Source: Toxorhynchites rutilus septentrionalis
Lineage: Eukaryota; Arthropoda; Insecta; Diptera; Culicidae
Reading direction: 5' to 3'
Assembly: GCF_029784135.1 (NCBI RefSeq)
Contig: NC_073746.1
Location: 264,949,598-265,013,597 of the forward strand
Length of the DNA stretch: 64,000 nucleotides
The notes under the pieces were generated by a model. That model had not been told where the DNA came from. It did not search any database and was given only the letters and a program-made list of their open reading frames with translations. The number at the start of each line of letters is the position of its first letter. The first letter of the stretch is position 1. A program made the position numbers and the translations under genes. Below are positions 54,646-64,000 of the stretch, in pieces.

Positions 54646-56000
54646 GAACCTTTGATCATTGATGATTTGTCCTAAAATTTCATTTGGAACTTCTTTTTGT
54701 ATCCAGCCTTATTCCAGTGATTTCAAATGGGTTCTGTGCAATATCTAGCTGATGAACAATCAAAACAGTGTTCTAGAAACAGAAAAAATCCAGTTGCACT
54801 CGATTATTCCTATCATTTTATCTATACCAGAGGTTTTGATTTGTTTTCATGGCAGAACACTTTCTATAGCAAAAATATTTGACGGAGCACCAACATTTTT
54901 TTAATCATTAAAACAAATCCTGTTTGCATTGACTTAACTCAATTGGGAACAGGTCTATTTCGACTGGGTGTCGCAGTTTCACGATATATGACACGAAGTG
55001 AACAAGGTTCTATATTTTGAATATGTCCTATATGCCCAATGATATTGAATTAATGATTTTATTAACAAGGTGGGTTTTCAAGTGGGATCATTTGCTACAA
55101 CTTCGCTGCGTTCCTTTTGAAAAAACCTGATCTATACTTTCGACAATTAAGGGCTTGCATTTTCGGCTTTATCGATGTTAAATGTTGCGTATTTTATTTT
55201 CTCTTGTGTTTATCTTTGACACACGCTAAAACTAAATTGAGTCAAACAATTACAAAACTGTCTGAAAGCTGTGCTCAGTACAAAATCTAATATGTCTAAT
55301 GCCACCCATTGTAATCCGAACACACTTACACATCGCGAGATACTGATCCTACAGTGCTCTACCGGAAAAATAATGGATTTATTTCACCCAACCTAACGTT
55401 TCTAAATAGTACAAAGATGGTAGTATATCAAAAAACTTTACGTTTCACCAAATGCGTTTGTCATAGTTTTGAGATCTAGAGGTAACATGCATAATTGACT
55501 TCTATTATAATTAGAAAAATATTCATTCGTTAAATCTACACTTTCACACTTTTGGATAAGCTTCTTCTCACCAAAACGAGAAACTAACGTAGCAGCAAGG
55601 CACAATTTAAATATGTCCATACCATTGCGAAAGCATTCATAGCTAACTATCGTGCATAAATCTGTCCAAGAGAACAAAAAGAAAGATAAGCAACTCAATA
55701 TATTTTATTTTTTCATATACAATTTTAATACTAGTCTTGCTTCAGCCACCGAGCTGCCAGCAGCCGTATACAGAAGGTATTGCTCAAATGAAAGATTTCA
55801 ACACCACAGTTTTTAATTTTTAAAATTTTGTTCTCAAGTCCGATGGCGAGGTTCGATGAAAAAATGTACGGCATAGTTTTTCCGTACTGGAAAATTTCGC
55901 CCCAGAAAACAACTGCAACAGAAACAACCCCTCGGAAAAAGTGCTATGTCACAAGTAGGCTAGAAATATGGTGGCGCAGGAAAAACATCATGGGTATACA
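54646..56000. other. Non-coding stretch
   Basis: No gene supported. A minus-strand frame at 55570-55698 has a possible acceptor (CTTGGACAG) and donor (GGTGAGAAG) and could be an exon of the membrane-protein gene ending at 48517, but there is no family evidence. Confidence 0.3.
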
Positions 56001-56004
56001 TCAC

Positions 56005-56433
56005 TTGTTCTCAAAGATGTTGGTTTCCCAAGGGTCGACATAAAGGAAAACTGAATTTGGTGGTCAACGAGTTCTAAAAGTCGACCCCCTTTAATTAACA
56101 CAAATTCTTATTTGAAACATTCAAGATACTGTATAAGTTGTGTTACGTGAACCAACTTGTTATAAAATTGACTTATATTCTAGTAGAAAGTATTAGTCTC
56201 GTAGCTTGTATAAATAATTATTAACTGCCCTTGATTTTTACTGAATTCTATGTCTATTTATTCATGAAAAAATGATGTCAAGTATACTCAGTTCACCAAC
56301 CGACGTGTTTTTGAATTGGTAAGCATTTTCTATGAATAAGATAAAGATAAAATTAAAAAAGAACTCTGGCTATAGGGGGTCGATGATATCACTTGTTTCT
56401 GGAAAAGGGGTCACAATAATTCGAGCATCCCTG
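56005..56433. mobile_element. hAT MITE family H, copy 2
   Basis: AAAGTCGACCCCCTTTAATT, GTGTTACGTGAACCAACTTG and ATTCGAGCATCCCTG match copy 1 (48979-49429). The left end is degraded. Confidence 0.65.
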
Positions 56434-56939
56434 GTATAAATGAATCAAAGGAAAAAGCATAATGTATAAATATTTTTTTTCGTTTAAGTTTTTCGAAATT
56501 TACCTGAGATTAATGTAATGGTGACGAAGTACCCATTTAACGAAGATAAGGAATCGAGGCGGCCAAAACCTCAAAGATGACGTGATCCGAGTCGACCACT
56601 GACCCGCCGTTGGGAGCGGCGATCTCTCGCACGCAAGCCTGTGTTCCGCTGATTGTCCGGTTATTTTGAAACAACTTGAAACAACAACTCTGTTCGTGAC
56701 TAACTGATCACCCCCAAAAGGCACATCATGGGAGATTGAATGCCCTAATCAGCTGCTCACAAAAAATAGGAAGAAGTAAACTCGGGCAGTTTTACACCTG
56801 GTTCTCGGTGCAACTGTACCACAGGTAGCACAGGAGAAAGCTAAAATTCACCACTGCCGAAGGCGATCGGGAATTTTAAAATAAAGCCAATCACCTGGTC
56901 TATTTTGAAAAATACCTGCATACCTGCAGAAAATTTGAA

Positions 56940-58330
56940 TCCGGCTCTCGTTATTATCGATTGTGTTTATTTTTTATTGTTTTCATAGTCTCGGGACCAA
57001 AGGCGCTATATTTTTTTATATTTTTTCTGAAAACTGAGGATTTTTCACATAACATATGTTGAAATCAGAGAGTCGTTTTTTTCGTTTTTGAGTTATGATT
57101 TTTCATAGTTAACCGATGGTTCGAAAATCTTTTTTTTTTCTCTTTTTCCAACACAAAAATTCATAAGTTTTGATCTACTGGACCGATTCAGATGATCGAC
57201 ATAAAAAATTAATGTCAATTAGATAGTCTTTTAAAAAAAAAATTGGACTCGCGAAAAAAATGGATTTTGATTTCGTAATTATTTATTGTACTAGTTTTTT
57301 TATAGTTTACATGGTTTCGGGACCAAGGATGCTGTATTTTATTATATTTTTTCCTGAAAGCTGAGGTTTTGTTACATAACATATCCAATAATCAGAGATG
57401 TGTTATTTTTCGTTTTGAAGTTATGATTTTTCAAAGTAAACATGTTTGCAGTCTTCGTTCAATATTTCTATGCGACTAGACTGGATTTATGCAACTAAAG
57501 TTCAATTAATTGGCAAATGTGTCATTTTTCCAAAAAGGCTAGCTAGGCTTTAATTTGATATATCGATCATCTGAATCGGTCCAGTGGTTCAAAAGTAATA
57601 AATTTTTGAACAAAGTCATTCCATCCTGGATTCCTCGAGTTGAGAAGACGCACCACGCTAGATATGGGGTACAGACAAGGGGGCGTTGCTGATTAATGGT
57701 CAGCTGCATCCCAATAGGAAGTATCCCGTGTCGGGCACACGTACAGAGTATTAGAGACAGCAACATCCCAATTACGAGAACACTTGTAATACTAACCTCG
57801 AGCCGACCGCGAGAAATCGGTTACATATTACTAACATAGATAATAAGAAAAACTGGCAAAATATTGAACTCCCGGCCCCGTCAGGCTAACGCCATATGAG
57901 CCTTGATAAAAATATATATTTTGGAAAAAAAAGTCATTTTTAGAAAAAATCATAACTAAAAACGAAGAAAAACGCCACTCTGGTTTCGACATATATTATG
58001 TGAAAAATTCTCAGCTTTTCAGAAAAAATATAAAAAAAATATAGCGCTCTTGGTCCCGAGACTATGAAAATAATGAAAAACGAATACAATCAATAATAAC
58101 GAGAACAGAATTCAAATTTTCTGAAGTTGTATTATTTTTTTCAAAAAAGGTGATTGGCTTTAATTTGATATGTCGATCATCTGAATCGGTCCAGTAGTTC
58201 AAAAGTTATAAATTTTTGAAAAAAGTCATTTTTGGAAAAAAGCGGACAACCCTAAAATGGAAATCATCACCCTACTGAAAAAATAAAAAAAAATACGGGT
58301 CTAACGAACCACTATGGAATGCCTGTATAT
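56940..58330. mobile_element. Family F foldback copy, rearranged and interrupted
   Basis: Repeated arms with GGGACCAAAGGCGCTATATT, TCAGATGATCGACATA and the inverted GATATGTCGATCATCTGAAT. The right edge is AACCACTATGGAATGCCTG. An unrelated segment is inserted at about 57605-57930. The left end is missing. Confidence 0.65.
57605..57930 (-). repeat. Unrelated GC-richer insertion within family F
   Basis: GAGAAGACGCACCACGCTAG, GATATGGGGTACAGACAAGG and CCCCGTCAGGCTAACGCCAT followed by GAGCCTTGATAAAAATA. The A-rich end with TAACGCC..GAGCCTTGATAAA looks like a retroelement 3' end. The family is not recognised. Confidence 0.45.
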
Positions 58331-58754
58331 AGAGTTAAATATCGATTAATGTTTGTAATGTTGTGAAATTAAAATATGTGAATTTGTTCATTGTTAATAT
58401 ATGTTATAAATAGTGACTATATGTAGTTTTACCAGCACTCTGTTTTTTTTTAATGAAAAGAAGGAAACTTTTGTGTTTGTGCTGGTAGTTCGTTCTTCTG
58501 TGTTTGCTGTCGGCACTGCGTGAAGTGCAGTTGTTGTTTTCGTTTACCAACGGCAATTTGTGGTGGGAGAAGGATTTCCCCGAGCAGTGTTTTGCTGGAA
58601 AATTAGTGGGCTATCGAAGAGTGCCAGCCACCCAACAAACTCCTTTAACAAGCTTTAACAATTTTTTTTCAGAGCGGATGTTTCTGTTGAAGTCGTTTTT
58701 TGCGGCGATTTTTCACGGGAACCAAATGCTTCTGTTACTTATGCTTTTAACATT

Positions 58755-59164
58755 CACTGAAGTCGCTTTTTACGCGGCTTTTTTAACTTGGTTTTCGGAA
58801 TTTACGCGGTCAACCGTTCAATAAACTAATTGATGTAACTTTCCACGCAATAAGTTTGTATTGTATCACTGATTAGTAGCTGAGAAATAAAAGAAGATAC
58901 AAATAGCATGACTGTAGCATGCAAAAAATCAGGTAATCAATTGTAAGAATATGGGTTGCATTTTAAACTAATGCTTCACTGTTTGTTAGATTTTCAGATT
59001 TTTTGAAAATTACCCGGTTTATTTTTACGCGGATTTTGGAATTTACGCGGTTTTTTTATGCGCGGATTTTGGAATTTACGCGGTTTTTTTTTACGCGGAT
59101 TTCGGAATTTACGCGGTTTTTGTTTACGCGACACGTATCCCCCGCGTAAAAAGCGACTCCAGTG
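58755..59164. mobile_element. MITE with TTTACGCGG tandem repeats
   Basis: CACTGAAGTCGCTTTTTACG at the left is mirrored by CGTAAAAAGCGACTCCAGTG at the right. The interior near 59020-59120 repeats a TTTACGCGGATTTTGGAA unit of about 33-35 bp at least three times. Confidence 0.7.
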
Positions 59165-59352
59165 TATATGGCTGAATTGCTGAATTAGTGCTGCAATAGA
59201 GCCTATGGTAACTTTGTAGAATAGATGCTTATGGTAACTTCGGAAATTGTCTTCGAACATCGAAGCTGTTCGAAGATAACTGTTTGATATATGTATTCCG
59301 TATTGCACCCAGGTTTTTTCACGCGGGGGATACCAACCTCGTAAAAAAAATT

Positions 59353-59430
59353 ATAGGAGGTTGTGTCCAAGATACGACCGCATTGTTGACGTAGAACTAC
59401 GCTGTTATATTATAAAAGTCACTTGTTTAA
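59353..59430. repeat. Family C solo end
   Basis: AGGTTGTGTCCAAGATACGA, GCATTGTTGACGTAGAACTA and CACTTGTTTAAACG match the edges at 19866 and 23066. Confidence 0.55.
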
Positions 59431-59879
59431 ACGTTCAGATATTATTCTATAATGCTGTGAAATTTTAGAAACAACTGCTTAGTAGAACAATCTCTGAAAT
59501 GTTTTTTTTTCATTGTAGAATCAGTTGACGATAATTGACTGATGATTCATTTTTGCCTTCGCAGAACAATACACTAGCTGATCGTATGTCGCAATTTATT
59601 TCATGTCAATGCATTGAAAATTTACCTCGAACGCTATTCCGGTGGCCTTTTTCGCCATTGACATAGACTCGGTTACAGTCGATTATATCAATATATCTTT
59701 GGCACCGCGAGGAAACAACAACAATAACAACACTTGCAAATATCAAATATCATGCTACATGTTATTTAGTATTGCCTCAGTGGAATTGCACCTCCAGGCA
59801 TCATTCGTACAACGTAAACCAAGCGCCAAACAAGCGTTCGCCATAGCATGCATACAGAGCCATACATTGGTGGCTTGAA

Positions 59880-60260
59880 ACTACTAGGAATATAAACACT
59901 TCTCATCATTTTGCGCTATTCTCAAAAGAAACACTTCTGTTAATATTACTGGCCTCGAAAAAAGTTGCATTACTTTCTCATACTCTAGATAAGTGCAGCT
60001 ATTACCCTTGGTGGAGGAAGTTTTGCTACTGGCAAGCGAAACCTAATCACATACAAAATTCCAGAACGACATTCACTTTCTTGGTGATTAAACAAGCGAA
60101 ATAAACTCTTTTTTTAATATCAACAACCTCGAAAACAGTAGCATTGCTTCATTATGATCAAGACTAGTGCAAATGCAATCCTAGTTGAAGGCAGTTTTGC
60201 GACTGGCACGCGAACCCAAATAACTTATGACATTTCAGTACGACATTCAAGATGCTTGGT
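59880..60260. repeat. Two diverged tandem units of about 185 bp
   Basis: Both units contain CTCGAAAA.AGT.GCATT.CTT, an AAGT-CAGCTAT/AATGCAATCCTA block, G..GTTTTGC.ACTGGCA.GCGAA, and ACGACATTCA..TGCTTGGT. The array is short and non-coding. Confidence 0.6.
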
Positions 60261-60599
60261 ATTTCCCAAATGATTTTTTGGCGCACAACCTTAACGCCTG
60301 CTTCGCCATAACGTCAGTTTAATACATTCATGCAATGTCAAAAGCACCATCGAAGCCCTTTTGATGACGGAAAACAAACAATGTTCACTGCTTGGAAAAA
60401 GACTGAATTATGCCACACAGCTTGTACTCTGCTGTAATGCTTCCTTTACAATGCAGGCTTTTAATCGCATGCGATATACTCACGCGCGATATTTTACAGA
60501 GCAGCTCTTTACAATGGTGCGCGATATTGCGCGATATTGTGCGATAATCTGTCATAATCTGTCTATCAAACCTGCATCCATCTAATCATACTGCCATTA

Positions 60600-60950
60600 C
60601 ATGTTTGGAAAAGGCCGTACAAGATTGGTGGAACAAAATTATATCGTTAGATGTGTGAATGCAAGTATTCCAAATAATTAATAATTGAAAAATTAACTAA
60701 TTCAATAGGATATTAACAAAAATGTGTAAAAATAATTATGATTATGCAGCAATATTCTTGCAATAGGTGATAGACTTAGCTCTCACTTATTGGAGCGGTT
60801 CATATGTATAAAGCTAAACATTTATTTCGATATATCGTTCCTCCCATCTAGCATATCCTGTTCCACCTGTGTGATGTATGTAGCGTCTTCTGTCAAAGCA
60901 ACGCGATTTTCGTAGCAAAAGCTTGGAGAGTTCTATCTTTTTTCGCACTG
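60600..60950. other. Non-coding stretch
   Basis: AT-rich, with no recognised feature. Confidence 0.4.
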
Positions 60951-61019
60951 TCATGGGTGATTTCGCGCTTTGCTCTGATTGGTTGTCGAATAAAAATCGT
61001 TATTGAAGAAAAAAATCGC

Positions 61020-61190
61020 GCTCAATGTGAATGATTGTAAATCCGGCATAACACCCATCGATGCGAATTCGCTGATGAGTTTGTCAAGAGCAACCGCGTT
61101 CACCACCAGCGGGGGGAGCTGGTTGCTGCCTGGGTAACGGCGTTTACATTTTCGACCGACACGCCGAAGTCGCCTACTTCGCTGTTGTTC
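61020..61190 (-). pseudogene. Very degraded H2A-like sequence (tentative)
   Basis: On the minus strand, LDKLISEFASMGVMPDLQS lines up loosely with the H2A stretch that runs from the alpha3 region to the C-terminal tail (LNKLL...GGVLPNIQA). KCKRRYPGSNQLPP before it could match the KKTR.IPRHLQL region. A CCAATCAGAGC box follows at 60976-60990. Similarity is weak and might be chance. Confidence 0.25.
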
Positions 61191-61786
61191 GATGCGAAGG
61201 CTCGGTTCAGTGCGAGCACTTTTCACTGCATCAACATCGCGTGCATCATTCGCACATCACACACTATGCGAAGCGTCCAACGCGAAAAACGAACTGGAAA
61301 AACCACACGACGATATCCAAGTTGAATTACCACTGGTGAGGTCCAATCTTAGATCGAAGCGCAGTGAAATCAAAGTGAACTGGATTACTCAACAGTCCGA
61401 TGCCGAATGAAAGTTTTCCTCAGCGAGATCCGCTGTTTATACTCTAGGCAAGTATTCCCCTTCATTCTTCTTCTCTTCCTTTGTTCACGGCGACTTTATA
61501 TCCTACGATTTCCCCTTCGTTGCTTGTCGATAAGTTGCTCGTTATTGACAGCTCTGTTCGGGAAAGCACACAAATGGACTGAACAAATGTATGGGAAAAT
61601 AGAAACGCTTAAAGTTTTCATGAATTTTTACCATTTACAAACCAAGGGATTCTAATGTATAGCATATTAAACAAATCTTAGGGAATTTCCGATTCGTTTA
61701 GTATGTAAATCGCCAAAATCCGTTCGCGGCAAAAATAGTTATTAACGTTAACTTTATTTCATAAAAACGTGACCTGTTTTCTGATT

Positions 61787-61822
61787 TGACACCCTTAATG
61801 AAAGACGTAGTTCTAAGTCAAA
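61787..61822. repeat. Family A end fragment
   Basis: GACACCCTTAATGAAAGACG followed by TAGTTCTAAGTCAAA is the inverted left end of family A (compare 42366-42420 and 14790-14836). Confidence 0.5.
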
Positions 61823-62034
61823 ACCGTGTTGATTCGAAAATCCGCTTAAAAACCACGTTATTTGGAAAATGCGCCTAAAAAACACCAGGTCCGCGTAAGA
61901 ATCGTGATAGAGTACGGCACTAATTATATGGCGAAGAACATTACATAAGTCTTCGATTTTTTTCACTATATATCATCCAATCTTTTATATAATCGAGCCA
62001 AAAAAATTTTTTTTATTTGTTTTGTATACATATA

Positions 62035-63160
62035 CTAGCTGACCCGGCAAATTTTATCCCGGCAAAATTTATTTTGCGTTATCACATCCACGTTTTCTTA
62101 CTAAGCGCACGTTCATGGGTCCAATCGCAGAACTGTTCATTGATTGATCTTCTATTCTCCCTTTGAAATTATTTCTTACTATAAAATTTCAGTACTTCTA
62201 CCAAAACTCGAGATTATAATATCAGATTATTTTCAGACACAATTCTCGTGCAAGATTTTTCATCCAATTGCAAATAACATGTTTCTGCGTTACATGGAAT
62301 AAATGTTTGATACAGAAAATATAATAGAATGAAGACAGCCCTAAATCGGACAATTCCTTTCTTGAGTTTTGCTCTTATCAACACATTCGGCGATTTTTAT
62401 TTATATAGATAGAAGACGATATAGGAGTGCATTTTATCACATTAAAATCTATTTCCACTTTCGAACGAAGATCAATTTCGTTACCGCAAACATCAAACGG
62501 ACTAACAACGTTTGTCAATATGTAATTGAAGAACACATGCGAATTGAATTTTTCGAATTTTCCCACTTTCCTTCAGAGATTTCCGAAAATTTTCAATTGT
62601 CATATTTAGTTGAAATATGTGCATTATTTTTATGGGACCCTCTCTCCTTTCCAGAGGAGGAAGGAGTGTCATACTATCATAGAAACATTCCTCGTACAAA
62701 AAAAACCATCACATCCCAAATTTGGATCCATTTGCTTGATTAGTTTCGAGTTATGCAGAAGTTTGTGTTTCATTTATATGGCAGCCCCCCTTCAGAGAGG
62801 GGGGTGGAGTGACGAACTACCATAGAAACGTTTATCGATACCTCAAACCACTATATACTAAGTTTGATTCCATTTGTTTGATTAGTTATCAAGCTGTTCA
62901 GCACCCTCCACCCGCCCCCTCTTTAGAGAGGGAAAAGGAATGTCAAACCACCATAAAAACATTTATTGCTCCCTAAAACCTTCATATGCCAAATTTGGTT
63001 TCATTTGCTTGATTAATTCTCGAGTAATGCAGAAATTTGTGTTTCATTTGTATGGCAGCCCCCCCTTAGAGAGGGGGTGGAATGTTTAACCACTATAGAA
63101 TCATGCCAAATTTCGTTTCATTTACTTGATTATTCCTCGAGTAATGTAGAAATTTGTGTT
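62035..63160 (+). repeat. Family R repeat, copy 4
   Basis: AGCTGACCCGGCAAATTTTA at 62038, then the TCCAATCGCAGAACTGTTCA and AGACACAATTCTCGTGCAAG blocks and at least four 140 bp units with CCCC..AGAGAGG hairpins. It has no GACA/TA tail and ends near 63160 against a MITE. Confidence 0.75.
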
Positions 63161-63199
63161 CCATTTGTATGGATGCTGACGTTGCCGATGTATGTGAAT

Positions 63200-63480
63200 G
63201 TCTCCATAAAGTGCGCTACACATACACCGTCCCGTCACCGTGAAGTAACGTAAAGGAATAAAATGTCAAATATTCTCTCATGGAAATCGTATGGTAGCAT
63301 TCACATACACCATCACCAGCAACATTGACGTCGGCAAAATAAGTCCAAGAGAATAGTTGACGGGACGGTGACGGTGACACTATATGTGTAGCGCACTTAA
63401 GAATTGTATGGGAGAATAATTGACGTAACGTGACCTGACGTGAACGTAACGTGGATGTTGTATGTGAATCGCACTTAATA
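63200..63480. mobile_element. MITE with AAGTGCG.TACACATAC ends, copy 2
   Basis: AAGTGCGCTACACATACACC at the left, and inverted copies ATATGTGTAGCGCACTTAA and GTTGTATGTGAATCGCACTT at the right. CACCGTCCCGTCACCGTGA and GACGGGACGGTGACGGTGAC are mirrored. One right end appears twice (63380-63400 and 63452-63478), so the copy is rearranged. Confidence 0.7.
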
Positions 63481-63719
63481 CAGAGAAAAAAGAAGTTGAA
63501 CACGCCTGCCTTCAAAACTCGCTGAAAAATGTATAAACTTGCTTAGCACTTGATTTATAAAACAATTAACCAGGAATACTGTAGCTGGACGGGGAGGCAG
63601 TTGAAGAATATGAATGCGAAATCAAGAATGCTTTCTTATATGATTGATTACATTGATAATTCTAATAATAAACATCGACCATAACTAGCAACACTGTCAT
63701 TTAAACCCGTTTCATACCG

Positions 63720-64000
63720 TGAAAGCGGTCGGTGGCAAACTGTTGTAGTTCATATGTTTGCCGTACGCCGCAGTCTAGAGGTCGCGTTTGAACGTTGACA
63801 GTTCACGCAACGAGAGCACACACAAGAAAGAATCCAAGAACCGTTTCACTGTGGTCGCGGACAGCAAGAACGGACAGCCATCGACGAGAATCGCAGCCAT
63901 CTCTGCATCCGTGAGTACAAGAAGGAAAAAAACTTGCATCAGCACAGCTGAATTCGATATGAAAGATCCTGTTCCGGAGTAGGATCCACACTGCGGAAGT
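63720..64000 (+). other. GC-richer edge, possible 5' exon
   Basis: Base composition rises, and a good donor (GCATCC then GTGAGTAC) lies at about 63920. An upstream gene start cut by the window edge is possible; no start codon or domain supports it. Confidence 0.2.

Noticed and set aside
58994..59308. Open frame with KPRKFQNPR repeats
   Set aside because: Translation of the TTTACGCGG minisatellite inside a MITE.
61192..61410. 72-codon plus-strand ORF in a GC-richer patch
   Set aside because: No recognisable domain or splice structure; antisense to the weak H2A-like stretch.

Overview
The window looks like repeat-rich euchromatin from an insect, most probably a culicine (Aedes-like) mosquito. 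It is AT-rich, and the real genes have GT-AG introns of 61 bp to 12 kb. The rest is densely packed with transposable elements (TEs): mariner/Tc1, hAT, piggyBac and pogo-type MITEs, foldback elements, Jockey/RTE-like LINE fragments and tRNA-related SINEs. I found no bacterial, viral or CRISPR sequence. All family assignments come from motif recognition by eye; nothing was searched.

Three host genes are well supported, all on the minus strand. (1) A beta-class carbonic anhydrase (10517-15124, three coding exons, 255 aa). (2) The Rag GTPase RagA/B (24030-37338, three coding exons, 357 aa), whose first coding exon is only four codons long and whose second intron is 12.1 kb and full of nested TEs. 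(3) A GILT-family lysosomal thiol reductase (45665-47392, five exons, 201 aa) with a CPDS instead of CXXC active site. Weaker candidates are a terminal exon of a membrane protein (48517-48657, minus) and a short two-exon plus-strand ORF divergent from RagA (37874-38227).

Layout: 1-10 kb TE fragments, including a block with two histone H2A pseudogenes and intact histone 3' stem-loops; 10-15.4 kb carbonic anhydrase with TEs in intron 1; 15.5-23.5 kb MITEs and a Jockey-like LINE split by another element; 24-37.4 kb RagA; 38-45.4 kb nested hAT/Tc1 elements, a SINE and a second copy of an intronic element pair; 45.6-48.7 kb GILT and the membrane-protein exon; 49-64 kb nested Tc1/hAT/foldback elements and tandem repeats, with no convincing gene.

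The most unusual signal is a repeat family (called family A here) recognised by TGACGTAGGACTACGTC-like ends. Different copies carry different transcription-related cargo: H2A gene remnants with histone 3' stem-loops (7125-9775), a TATA plus initiator promoter (28183-29157 and 42371-43456), and a tRNA-like A-box/B-box segment (14450-14836). Many insertions keep intact target-site duplications, so the nesting order can be read directly.
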